Below are positions 37,440 to 48,778 of a DNA stretch of 64,000 nucleotides, piece by piece. Numbering within the stretch: the stretch's first letter is position 1; each line of letters starts with the position of its first letter. The stretch lies in contig NC_003070.9 in NCBI RefSeq assembly GCF_000001735.4, forward strand, positions 21,313,971-21,377,970, read 5' to 3'. A program made the translations under genes and the position numbers. Under the pieces are notes generated by a model, which saw only the letters and a list, made by a program, of their open reading frames with translations, was not told the origin of the DNA and did not search any database. Origin of the DNA: Arabidopsis thaliana (Eukaryota; Streptophyta; Magnoliopsida; Brassicales; Brassicaceae).

Positions 37440-39582
37440 GGTTGATGAAACAGACATGATTGAAAACATCGCCGCTTATATTTCCAGCCGTTTCCAGAAT
37501 AGCGCAGTCATCGAGGATATCAAAGGAAGCTATCCAAAACCTCGTTTTGATGAGGATCTTCAAATCTTCTGCAAGTATGCTTTTAACCAAAAGACCCCTG
37601 AAGATGGTTTCGATGAACTAGCTCGTGAAATTACATACCATGTCGGTGAACTTCCGTTAGGACTAAAGGTTATTGGATCCCACTTTCGTGGATTGTCCAA
37701 GGAGCAGTGGCCAATGGAAGTATCAAGGTTAAGGACGTACCGTAATGGAGATATTGAGCGCATTTTGAAGTTCAGTTATGATGCTTTATGTGATGAAGAT
37801 AAAGATTTATTCCTTCATATAGCTTGCTTTTTCAACATGGAAAAAATAACGAAAGTGAAAGAACTTTTTGGCCACAGATTCAAGGATTTGAGACAAAGCC
37901 TTCACATTTTAGAGATGAAATCTCTTATATCTATTGAACATACTGATCTTGAAGATTCCGAGTATTATGAGTCCATAAACATGCGTAACTTGCTGGTCCA
38001 ACTAGGTCAAGAAATCGTCCGTAAAGAATCCGTTCTTGAGCCTGGTCAACGCCGATTTTTGATTGATTATAAAGATATTTGTGCAGTAGTCTCTGGTCAT
38101 ACAACAGTAAGTTTTGCCAATACTCTTTCATCATAACTTGAGTTTATTTTATCATCTCTACTTATTAATTTTTGTGTCTTTTTCTCAGATTACTGGAAGT
38201 GTTGTAGGCATAGACTCCAAGAATTGGTTAAGTATAACTGAGAAATCCTTTAAAGGAATGTCTAATCTCCAGTTCTTAAGAGTCAAAAACGATTTATATC
38301 ATCCAAACATTATATCTTCTCCGGGACCTCTGACTTTTATATCCCCGAAGCTACGATTACTAGATTGGTCGTGTTTCCCGATGACATCTTTGCGTTTTAT
38401 TAATAATCTGGAATTCCTTGTCGAATTAAGGATGTGTTACAGCAAACTTGAGAAGCTGTGGGACGGAATTCAAGTAAGTCATTTAAATATCTTTCGTGTT
38501 TCAATTGCTAAGTGTATCGTTTATAGTTTACTTGCATGGAAATGTATATATTTTATACGTCTTCTTTTAGTTTTATGTGTTCAATTGCTAAGTGTATCAA
38601 CCTAATATTTTGCCATTGTTTTTCTTTACAGCTGGTTAGAAATCTCAAGCATATGGATTTGACAGATTCTAGAAACCTGAAGGAGCTTCCTAATCTCTCA
38701 ATGGCTACTAATCTTAAGAATTTAAACCTTGAAAGATGTTCAAGTCTGGTGGAGCTTCCTTCCTCTATTGGAAATGCAACTAGTCTCCATGACTTAAGAC
38801 TTTTTAAATGTTCTAGTCTGGTGGAGCTCCCTTTTTCAATTGGGAATTTAACTAATCTTTGGAAATTAGATCTTCGTGAATGTTCAAGTCTTGTATCACT
38901 CCCGCAGCTTCCAGATTCCATAATGGTCCTAAATGCACGAAATTGCGAGTCCCTAGAGAAACTAGATTGCTCCTTTTACAATCCAGGTATTCTTCTCAAC
39001 TTCGTTAACTGCTTCAACCTAAATCAAGAAGCAAGAGATCTCCTCATCGAGACATCAACTGTTAATTTTGTGGTCTTACCTGGTAAAGAAGTGCCTGCGT
39101 GCTTCACTTACAGAAGTCATGGGAGTTCCGTATCAGTGAAGGTTAATCAAAAGCTTCTTCATACGTCAACCAAATTTAAGGCTTGCATCTTGTTTGAGAA
39201 CGAGGTCGATAATGAAACTTATTATTTTGATTTGGACACACTTTGTGTGTATACGAAGACGAATAAGGATTGCATCTTGTTGGATAATAAAGGTGAAGAT
39301 GATGAGGTTGGTATTCAGAAACGAGGGTTGGTGTCTTGTCGCATCGGTTCCGAATGGCGTTTCTCTGAATGGTATCCATTTATAACGGATCATCTATACA
39401 TTTTCGAAGTTGAAGCAAAGGAGGTGACTTCCACAGAGCTTATTTTTTATTTCGAGATATTCGATGAGTATTCCAAGGCTAGGGAGATAAAAGAATGCGG
39501 GATAATCCACCTCTTGGAACATCATGTTGACGACGAAGAAAAGATGGATACAATTGAGAAGGAACCCAAGGTTCACATATAG
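37440..39582 (+). pseudogene. NBS-LRR remainder of the disrupted TNL gene
   Basis: Exons 37440-38106, 38189-38473 and 38632-39582 stay open (about 635 codons). The first base completes the Trp codon left split by the TIR exon, and DETDMIENIA matches the usual DNEADMIEKIA exon start. The NB-ARC is heavily reduced: no P-loop (GxGKT), kinase-2 or RNBS-B motifs; the frame jumps from SSRFQNSAVIEDI to DEDLQIFCKYAFNQKTPEDG, then GELPLGLKVIGS (GLPL) and an ARC2 part. Few LRRs follow (KELPNLSMATNLKNLNLERC, then SSLVELPSSIGNATSL twice). The C-JID-like tail FNLNQEARDLL and FTYRSHGSSVSVK is kept. Without a P-loop it is unlikely to bind ATP normally. TAIR treats it as AT1G57650 (from memory). Confidence 0.85.
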
Positions 39583-40261
39583 CAATATGCATTTGTCAAG
39601 TGCGTTGATTCTTTTAAAAATGGCTTGAGCCACATGTTTGCACATATCACTATGAGTCTATGTTTGAATGTTTAGAAAATATTCTACAACCATTAAACTT
39701 CTTCTCTAACATTTATATATTTCCATTTTCTTACATGTTTTTTTAGAGGATAAGGACAAAGAGATTCATGGTTATGCATAGTTATATGTGAGGCTAACAT
39801 GACTCTTTCTGAGTATATAAGCTATATGTGAATCATGGGTTCCTTCTATTTTAGTATCTTGATCAGTCACTATTGTTATCACTATACTGTAGTCGGAAAT
39901 TTTCAAAAACTTTGAAGTTGCTATCGATATCTCAAAATGCGTTAAGTCGAGGAAACGTATAGGAGCTAGAACCAACCTGGATGCTAAGGAGATCTGCGAG
40001 ACAATTCAGTAAGCTCTTTTTGCTTGCACACATGTTTTATATGGATACATAATACTCATACATAAAACATATAAACAATAATACAAGTAATGTCGATTAT
40101 GGTAATTTTTTTCTAACCATTTCTATATCATATTACCATTCAAGAATATAGGATAATGACATCGGGGTTGAATCACATTTCCATTCATATTTCTAGCTAA
40201 TCACATCGCTCTTGACCTCAGATCTTAATCGCACCTAAAATGGATTGCCATTCGGAGCCAA
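39583..40261. other. 3' flank of the TNL remainder
   Basis: AT-rich. Around 39921-40010 there is a GC-richer, exon-like stretch (reading SIDISKCVKSRKRIGARTNL in one frame) that I cannot assign; it may be an exon relic from a neighbouring family. Confidence 0.4.
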
Positions 40262-40600
40262 TGCCACTGGGAAAATGCATTGTGGTCTATGGTCTACAGA
40301 TTGTTTACTTGAAACAATACATCTTATATAGGTCAGAGTGATCCATGGATGTCTCTTGTTCAAGAATACTCTATACCTTTTCTCTGCTAAGAAAAAACTT
40401 TCCTTTGATTCCTTTTTTTGTTTTAACTGTTAGTGTAACTGTGTAAGATTTTATTCTTACGTTACTATATAACTAGACAATAAGGTTCCCGTTATGAACT
40501 AAATTCACATGGAGAAATGAAATTGATATTATTTGGAATAACTTTTTGAGTTTTATAGAGCTTAATCCGGTAAAAAAAAACAGAGGGATTTTAGGATTGT
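40262..40600 (+). pseudogene. relic of p24 last exon and 3' UTR
   Basis: The stretch GCATTGTGGTCTATGGTCTA, then CAGATTGTTTACTTGAAACA, matches the last p24 exon (GCATTGTGGTCTCTGGTTTA, then CAGATTTTGTACTTGAAGCA) at 30542 onward. Similarity continues into the 3' UTR (AACTGTTAGTGTAA, ATATAACTAGAC, AACAGAGG). Only the membrane-span end and 3' UTR remain; the KKLI tail is degraded and the upstream exons are missing. Confidence 0.8.
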
Positions 40601-41449
40601 TGTGAATTACATACTAACTTTATGTCCAAATCTCATATTTTGCTCGCATGTAGGGAGTTTTTTTGTAATTAACAAATAGTAGTAACAATATCAAATGTTT
40701 TTGTATTCTTGTAAAATTATTTGTTTAGTTTGTTTAAGAAACGAAAGGAAAAATTGAATATTAAAGACCTTTTTCCAAAAGTTTGTCCATCTATATTTTA
40801 TATAGATAATAACTTTGGTGAGATAGATTTAAGGAAAATTAAAAACCAATTATACTCTTAACTATAAAATGAAATAAAATATAGAATTGAAAAAAAATAT
40901 GATTCTATATCTCCAAATCCAAAAACCCTCACAAGAATAGAGGCTTACTTCTAAACCCCAATATAAATTTTCAACATAATTTGTCAAGGAGCCTTTTACA
41001 TTAACGTTGATTTGCAGCATAATTGTTTTTTAAATATGAAAAGAGCATGGAAGGAGGATGAGAAAAAAACACTAGTGGAAAGGAGAAAAGAAAGAAAATT
41101 AATTGTTTAGGTTATTATAAGAGAGAATCTATTTTGTATGATTTTTACTTCTAAACTAATCAGAATACTTATTCTAAATTACGTTAGAAACACAATAAAT
41201 ACATAATATTCACCATATATTTGATTACTTATAATATCTTACATAAAGATTTAGTAAACCGAATAAAACACAAACAAGTTTCAGTTTAAGAAGTTTAGTT
41301 AAAATTTTAATATTTTACTATAACCAAATTAACTAAACCGAACCAATTCCAAACCGAAATGCACACAAAATTAACATACCAAACTTTGTGCCCAAATTAT
41401 ACAAAATGTAGGGGTAATTAACAAAACAATTACGTACCTCCCCTTTTAA

Positions 41450-42394
<945 letters not shown>

Positions 42395-43198
42395 GTTTTT
42401 TCCATTTTATTATCATTCTCTACTCAGAATTTTTGCACTTGCTTTTTTAATGATGTTTTTGTATCAATTAAGACTAATTTCTATATGGTATGAAAGTGCA
42501 ATTCAGATTTTGTTATTAAGATTGCTTATCATAATCATTTGCTTATTGCATTTGTTTGTTTCTGAAATCATTTATGCATCCTTAGTTAAAACTGAAATGT
42601 TTATCAGTAAATCATATAATGCTAGTATCATAGTATGAGACATTTTGATTGTTGTTGAGTAGTCTTTTGTTACTACACTCCAAGGACAATAACCATTGTT
42701 TTGATGTGGGATTAATAGAAAACAGTTCCTTGGTAACATAATTACAAACCAAATGTAGAAAATACAAATGTGATATCGTCTTAAACTCGACTCACGATTT
42801 CAAGACACCAAATGTAATGCATTTCCACAAAGGAACAATGTTTCAATTCAAGGTTGTGTACTCAGCTGCCTAAGCCAATGGTTACAGTTCAATCTCCAAT
42901 ATAAAAGACATTTTTGTCTGACACTGATTCAGTCTTCTTCTAGCTTTCATTTCAAAGAAACCATCTGCATAATAAAGCAACCGTTGCTCTTCTAATTGTA
43001 GATTAGTTTATTCCTTTTAATCCATTAAAACTACATCAAGAAACTGAAGCAAATTTTATTTATTTCCATTAGCAATTGAAGCCACAAAAAACAAAGAGAC
43101 GAAATCGATAACAAAAGCTCGCTCAGACATGCTTACCTGCCCAACGGCTCGAAATAGCCACAAAACACAAAGAGACGAAATCGAAAACAAAAGCTCGC
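42395..43198. other. convergent spacer between L21 and the TIR-repeat gene
   Basis: 3' UTRs of both genes. Near 43095-43150 and 43155-43210 the string AAACAAAGAGACGAAATCGA, followed by AACAAAAGCTCGCTCAGACA, occurs twice, a local tandem duplication of about 60 bases that overlaps the end of the minus-strand coding region. The segment around 42470-42580 recurs in decayed form at 47528-47620. Confidence 0.6.
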
Positions 43199-45902
43199 TC
43201 AGACAGACTTATCAGCCCAACGGCTCGAAATAGCCACAACAGAGCCAACTTGACTAGCAAGAATAACCATGGTTGGTGAGGCACACTTGTGAACAATTTC
43301 ATTTAGTAAGCCGAGCACTGCACCAACCAGCTCAACCGCAGAGCCAAACCATAACCATGGCAGAGCCAGTGGAACGTAAAATGTTTTCACTTTCTTCACA
43401 CAATCATCTTCTCTTCCTTCACCAGAACGAACAGTGTTAATGATGCCAAGCACTGAACCAATCAGCTCTACCGCCGAACCAAACCATAACCATGGCAGAG
43501 CCAGTGCAATGTTAAATGTTTTCACTTTCTTCACGCAACCATCTTCTTTTCTTTCATCAGATTGAACAGCCTTAATGAGTAAGCCGACCACTGCACCAAT
43601 TAGTTCAACCGCCGAGCCAAACCATAACCATGGCAAAGCCAGTGGAACATTAAGTGTTTTCACTTTCTTCACAAAATCAGCTTCTCTTCTTCCTTCATCA
43701 GCGTGAACAGTCTCAGCGAGTAAGCCGAGAATTGCACCAATTAGCTCAACCGCCGAGCTAAACCATGACCAAGGCAGAGTCAGTGGAACGTTAAATGTTT
43801 CAACATCCTCCACACAGTTGCCTTCTTTTGCTTCATCAGATTGAATAGTGGTTAAAACTTCCTCAACCGCCTTCAGAACCTTCTTGATAAATTTGGCCTC
43901 GGATCTGTATAATTAGTATAAAATTATGGAGGCAAATCAAAATGGTTAACCTCGCGAATCAATCGGACTTAGATCATTAGCATATATTCAAGTTCATTTA
44001 ACCCCACTTGGGGTTTGGGGTTTGGGGTTTGGGGTTAGAGACTAGGTTAATACCTTGTCAGAGAAGCAAAGATGCAGAAAAATATATATGCAAATTTTTG
44101 AACAAAATATCAACTATAGACTATAGTATTAATTTCAGTTGTTGATGAAAAAAAATATTAAGTATTCAAAAAATAATATTGTCAGGAGCCTCTTATTATA
44201 GTTCAACAAAATAAAGTAATTATCTTCAACTAAGTATTAGTAAAAACATACTCCATTTGAATAAAAATCAAGTAGATTGACTTTATCAATTTATCACATA
44301 ATGACTTTTCTAAAACGAAATTGTCGTCACACGGTAGCTTTCTCGAAATAAAAACTTAAACGGAGCACGGTACATAAAGATTGTTTAAGAAAAAAAAGTA
44401 AGAAACTTTACATCTTAGATATTTTAGAATTATACGTTGATTATCGTTAGGTTAAAACAATTATTGGTGTAGTGTCATATTTTCCATTTTTCGTTTGTGC
44501 AGGAAAGTGAAAGAACATTTTTTTTTAAACACTTGTAGTTCTTTGTAAACTTTTCCATCACTACTTTAATGGGGAGGTGGAAATACATAAATAAACTTTT
44601 CCATCAAAAATCAAATCAAGATATGTAATAAACTAGTATCCGTTTATAGATAATTGAACTCGTATGCGTGTATATTAGCAACAAAACGCATATATATTTT
44701 CAACACGTAGAAGGTAAACTCCACGGTTTAAACGGTTGTTTAGGCTGTCGCCTAGCGCCTAGTGCTTAGACGGGAACCTACACGCCTAGATCGCTTTTTA
44801 CAACAATGGAATTTATAGTACGGATTCATCTAAAGAAATGTCAACAAGAATGATAATAACGATAAACAATCAATGTTTAACCTGAAAATAATTTGGCGGC
44901 AGGCCCGACTCTATGGGGCGGAAGTCCAGGGTCCATGTGAAATTTTGTTTTTAAAACCTTTGAATAAAGGGATCCAAAAGAAAAAAGAAAAAATATTGTG
45001 AAAAGGCCCTGCAAATTTAGATTTCCTAGGTTCTAAGAAAATATTGAGACAAGACTTAGCGTTGTGTGTTTTCGACGATTATAGGTCATTTGAGAAAAGC
45101 CGAATTTGATCTAATTCAGATTTTTTTTGGAAATAGTCGGATCATCAACTAAAGCCGTGAAACGTTGACTTTTTTCGGGAAAGAGATTAGTATAAATGAC
45201 GAGCTCATCATATCCGTTACGTCGTTCATGTTCTAAATAGAAACAATTTTGGTAGTATATATTGTTCACGAAAGAAAATAATACAACTATCGTATATTTT
45301 TCTGAATTGGTTGGAACTCTAAATTGAGTAGGGCTTTTACGGCTCAAGTGGAAATAATAAACAAAAAATGAGCTCACTTACCTTTTAAGATCCAACGTGA
45401 GTCCAATTTTGTTGCACACAGCCTTCAAAGCCACTTGCCATTTCTCCATCTCTTCAAGACTTGCTTCTTCATCGCAACTCCAAAACATATGGCCGAACTC
45501 TCCCGTTTGTTTCTCCACGTCTTCCGTTCTCACTTTATAGAAGATTGGGATGACAATCATTTGCCCTTTTTCTTCTTGGTCCATGATTGTCGTCAGTTCT
45601 TCCAAACACCATTTTGATTCCCCATACCTAATCAGAATAGTTTTCAGGTTAATAATATATATTGAGCAATGAGCATAACCGGAACATTACCTTGGGGATA
45701 AGATGACCAGCGCGATCGTGGCCTCTTCAATCCGTTTAAAGAGGTGGTTCAGGTCTCTTCCCTTTTGTTCATGTGTATCGATGAAGAAGTTGATATTTTT
45801 TCTTTTCAAGGCATCTTTAAGATGACTGACAAAGCCGTGGCGAATATCCTTTCCCCGGAAGTTGATGAAAACTTGATTGACGGGGCGAGATAGAATTGCC
45901 AT
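43199..45902 (-). CDS. TIR protein with four hydrophobic C-terminal repeats
   Basis: Three exons, 45902-45691, 45627-45382 and 43904-43199, phases matching, giving 387 residues. Residues 1-150 are a TIR domain: [35 protein letters not shown], the NADase-type Glu in [12 protein letters not shown], and [20 protein letters not shown]. There is no NB-ARC or LRR, so it belongs to the TIR-X group. The last exon opens with a charged helix ([20 protein letters not shown]) and then holds four repeats of about 46 residues, each a basic start (CVKKVKTF), a hydrophobic segment ([20 protein letters not shown] followed by LGLL), and an acidic linker with Glu, Arg and Asp. The hydrophobic part could insert in a membrane or stack as an amphipathic helix. 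TIR domains cleave NAD in plant immunity; an immune role is inference. The second intron is 1.5 kb. Locus AT1G57670 from memory. Confidence 0.85.
43260..43830 (-). repeat. four ~138-bp coding tandem repeats
   Basis: Each unit contains variants of CGGCTTACT, GCACCAA, AGCTCAACCGC and GAGCCAAACCATAACCATGG on the plus strand, and TTTTCACTTTCTTCAC. Units 2-4 are closest to each other, which fits expansion by unequal crossing-over. A single decayed unit of the same type lies at 48113-48292. Confidence 0.85.
44010..44034 (+). other. G-quadruplex-type tract (GGGGTTT repeats)
   Basis: Four GGGG runs separated by TTT, within the large intron of the TIR-repeat gene on the strand opposite to its transcript. 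It is not the plant telomere repeat (TTTAGGG). Confidence 0.85.
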
Positions 45903-46147
45903 AGTTGGTTCAAGAAGACTTCTTCTTTCTCACCCCAATTGTAGAGGTGTAGGAGTGAAGGCAAGACATTGTGGGTATATATCCACTATGACTTAGAATC
46001 TCTCGATGTCACGGAGAAAAATATCATATATATTTATATTTTTGTAAAATTTATATATCTAATTATTACTAACTGATGCATTCTTGTTTTGACATATGGC
46101 ATAAATCTCAAATCCTACTCTTTTATTTCTTTTTTATTTCATACATA
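45903..46147. other. upstream region of the TIR-repeat gene
   Basis: Short promoter region with nothing distinctive. It ends at the large hairpin beginning at 46148. Confidence 0.4.
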
Positions 46148-46305
46148 TTTAAATGTTAGGTTAAGAATGAATCAAGATGATTCATATTATAGTAACCAAC
46201 ATATTCAATACTTTCAAATGAAGAAAAATAATTGGCATCTTCATTTGAAAGTATTGAATATGTTGGTTACTATAATATGAATTCATTCTTAACCTAACAT
46301 TTAAA
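46148..46305. repeat. 158-nt near-perfect hairpin (43 + 25 bp stem)
   Basis: 46182-46224 pairs perfectly with 46238-46280 (43 bp, 13-nt loop at 46225-46237), and 46148-46172 pairs perfectly with 46281-46305 (25 bp). The only interruption is a 9-nt bulge (46173-46181) in the left arm. No target duplication is visible at the ends. It lies about 250 bases upstream of the TIR-repeat gene. Such a long clean stem fits a young microRNA or hairpin-siRNA locus, or a recent palindromic insertion. Confidence 0.85.
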
Positions 46306-47527
46306 CAAATAACAAAAATTGATAGTTATCTAGGAAAGAGAAAATTTAAATACAAGAATATGACTGGTCACTGGACGCAATCGTTTTATACAAAAATATA
46401 ATATTGTGAATGTAAACAACTTTTCAAATTATAATATCAAACTAAAATTTAAATTTAAAAAATGTATTACTAAAATTTATGGTAAAAAATAATTAGAATC
46501 TCATTAGGAAAATAATGGAGTCTTCAAAAATCTTGAATGGTCTACAGATTAAAAGAATCAAATATAGAATGGTTCCTAGCAAATTAGTTCGAGAAGAATC
46601 ATTCCAAAAATAATAAAAGCACGTCTTATATTTTTTCACATCCTTACATCAATATTCGTTTATCTAATCTTTGTTTTGGTCTTTTGGTTTGTCTCGGATG
46701 GATATATAAATTTATAAATTCATTAACCATGCATAGTTTGTAAAAGAAATTCATTAAGAAATACCGGATAAAAATATTCGAATTAACAGAAGTGCTTGTT
46801 ACGAGCGTGCCTTTTTATTGACCAAAGTATACTTATGTAGCCTACACTACATCTCAATTGGTTCGACCATGGTTGAGCCTTGAACGACCAGAATTCTCTT
46901 GGAAGATGGGGACCCTTGGACCGTTAGTTGCGCTATGTCTGGTAATGTCGTCGACGCCTCGACGGCGCACGGCCACTCTCAATTCTGGATACCTCCACCA
47001 AGGTATGTTATCTATAATCTTTTATCACAAACACATGCTTGGATTACCATATCTATGTCATAAGCTTATGCTTTCTTAAGGTTATTGTACCAATCCATGA
47101 GGTTGAAGAGCTTTAAACTTTGTTCTCCTTTGGATTGAATGAACAAAAACAAGTACGTATGTTTGCACAGAAAAAAAAGCCTACTAGCTAGGAAAAGAAA
47201 ATAAAAATTGTTTGTAACGTACTCTTCAAAATTTGCCAAAGTTTTATAATACAATAACTAGTAAAAGGATTAGGTTGTCAGTTGGAAAACATATAAAAAT
47301 ATCCAATGAGAAAAGATCAATAAATTTCCTAATTAAATTGAATCACACTAATCTACATGTAGTAAGCAGATTCATTAGTTCAGAGGGTTCTAATATCATT
47401 GCTATAATTTACACAACACTATTTCAAAATTAAGTTAAAACAAAGATGATACACATAAGATTTCAATAACATTGTGAATAAGATTTACACTAAACACTTA
47501 ACTGAGTGATTGGTTTGTTTATCAAAC
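46306..47527. other. intergenic spacer
   Basis: AT-rich. A GC-richer island at about 46855-47005 (one frame reads SGNVVDASTAHGHSQFWIPP before a GT) looks like an exon relic of unknown origin. No intact gene seen. Confidence 0.4.
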
Positions 47528-48292
47528 AAGGCTGATTTCTATATGTTGTGACTTTATGATAAAGTCTTTATCATAATCATTTGCTTACTGTATTATTTTG
47601 TTTGTAAAATCATTTGTAAGTTGATTATGCAGCCGGATCATAACAAAACAAGAGTTCAAGAATCAATGGATCAATGGATCAAGAAGTTTGTTTTGGTGCT
47701 CTGAATTATTTGTTTAAACAGGGAGAACTCGAAGACTTCAATGTTGAAGAAAGCTCTTCTTTTATTCAATCAAAAACCAAGTCTCTAAAGAGACATTACA
47801 TATATTTTTATATAGCTAAGTCACAATCGACTTTAGCCTTACCAAAACCCTAATTGAAAAGTAAAGTTCAACAAAGAAAAGAAAATCAAACAAGAAACAG
47901 AAGAAGTAATAAAGCTTATGTCTTGCACAAAAAGTAATAAGGATGACGATACATCAGTTGATGTATCATCAAATGGCACACGCATGATTATTTTAATATG
48001 TATATATGCCCGTTTTGTTTAATTCTGATTATATCTAAATACATTAAAAGAAAATTTTAAAAAATAAACTGAACTGTGAAAAATATTCTGATTATACCTA
48101 AATATGACATTTTTACTCAGTCTCATCAAGTAAGCCGAGCACTAAACCTATCAGCCCAACCACCGAGCCAAACGATGACCATGTATGTATCAGTGGAACG
48201 TTAAATGTTTTCACCTTCTTCACACAATCGTCTTCTCTTCCAATTATCAGATTGGATGGTTTAAATGTTCTCGGATCTTCTTGACAAACTTG
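47528..48292 (-). pseudogene. decayed duplicate of the L21 3' flank and TIR-repeat last exon
   Basis: 47528-47620 resembles the L21 3' flank (CTGATTTCTATATG, TTATCATAATCATTTGCTTA, AAATCATTT). Further right, 48113-48292 on the minus strand resembles the last exon of the TIR-repeat gene: CCAAGTTTGTCAAGAAG at its start, then a single repeat unit reading [15 protein letters not shown] followed by FGSVVGLIGLVLGLL and DETE-stop. The order and orientation match 42470-43904, so this is one duplicated block with a single repeat. No TIR exons accompany it. Confidence 0.7.
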
Positions 48293-48778
48293 GTTAAATA
48301 TTAAAATTATGTCAAATTTTCTGAAGTCATAAGTGTATTTGTCTAGGTCGAATTGACATGGAAGTTTAGAACACTATATGGCTGTTTTGCTTGGTACAAT
48401 TTCTCTAATTTTCTTATGAAGTCTCATGTTCATGAGTCCAAAGAATAGAGGGTAAAAGGCTGATTTATCTTTTAAAGTCATGCTCATGTTCACGGCTATT
48501 GTTTTTTTTTTTTTTTTCTAAATCAAAATTGATCACATAATAAAGGTACAAAAATATGATCCATCAAGCAGAAAACATTTCAAACAACAAACCCTCACAA
48601 GAGTAAACCCCCTTAAACCCTCCTTTACAGTCAAAGTGTCTTTGCCACAAAACTGAAATTATGCCTTTTTTTGCGCAAACATATTCTCATACTTAAACTC
48701 TTTATCCCTCTCTCTCTGCTTGTTTCACCAGGAATCTGTACATTGCCAAAAGCCAAATAGAAACAGCCTTTGGCGATT
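48293..48778. other. 3' flank of CAND1
   Basis: Non-coding, with a poly-T run near 48505. The right part should be the CAND1 3' UTR. Confidence 0.45.

Noticed and set aside
43260-43830. Regular ~138-bp repeats considered as a CRISPR-like or satellite array
   Set aside because: Units are in frame, inside one exon, and encode a consistent 46-residue motif in a plant gene; no unique spacers.
44010-44034. Interstitial telomere repeat
   Set aside because: The unit is GGGGTTT, not the plant telomere TTTAGGG, and the tract is only 25 bases.
44735-45060. GCCTAGCGCCTAG-type string and a GGCCCGACTCTATGGGGCGG stretch, possible hAT element ends
   Set aside because: Only one end is suggestive; no matching inverted end or 8-bp target duplication found.
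46858-47079. 73-codon frame in a GC-richer island
   Set aside because: No family recognised in any frame; kept only as a note in the spacer entry.
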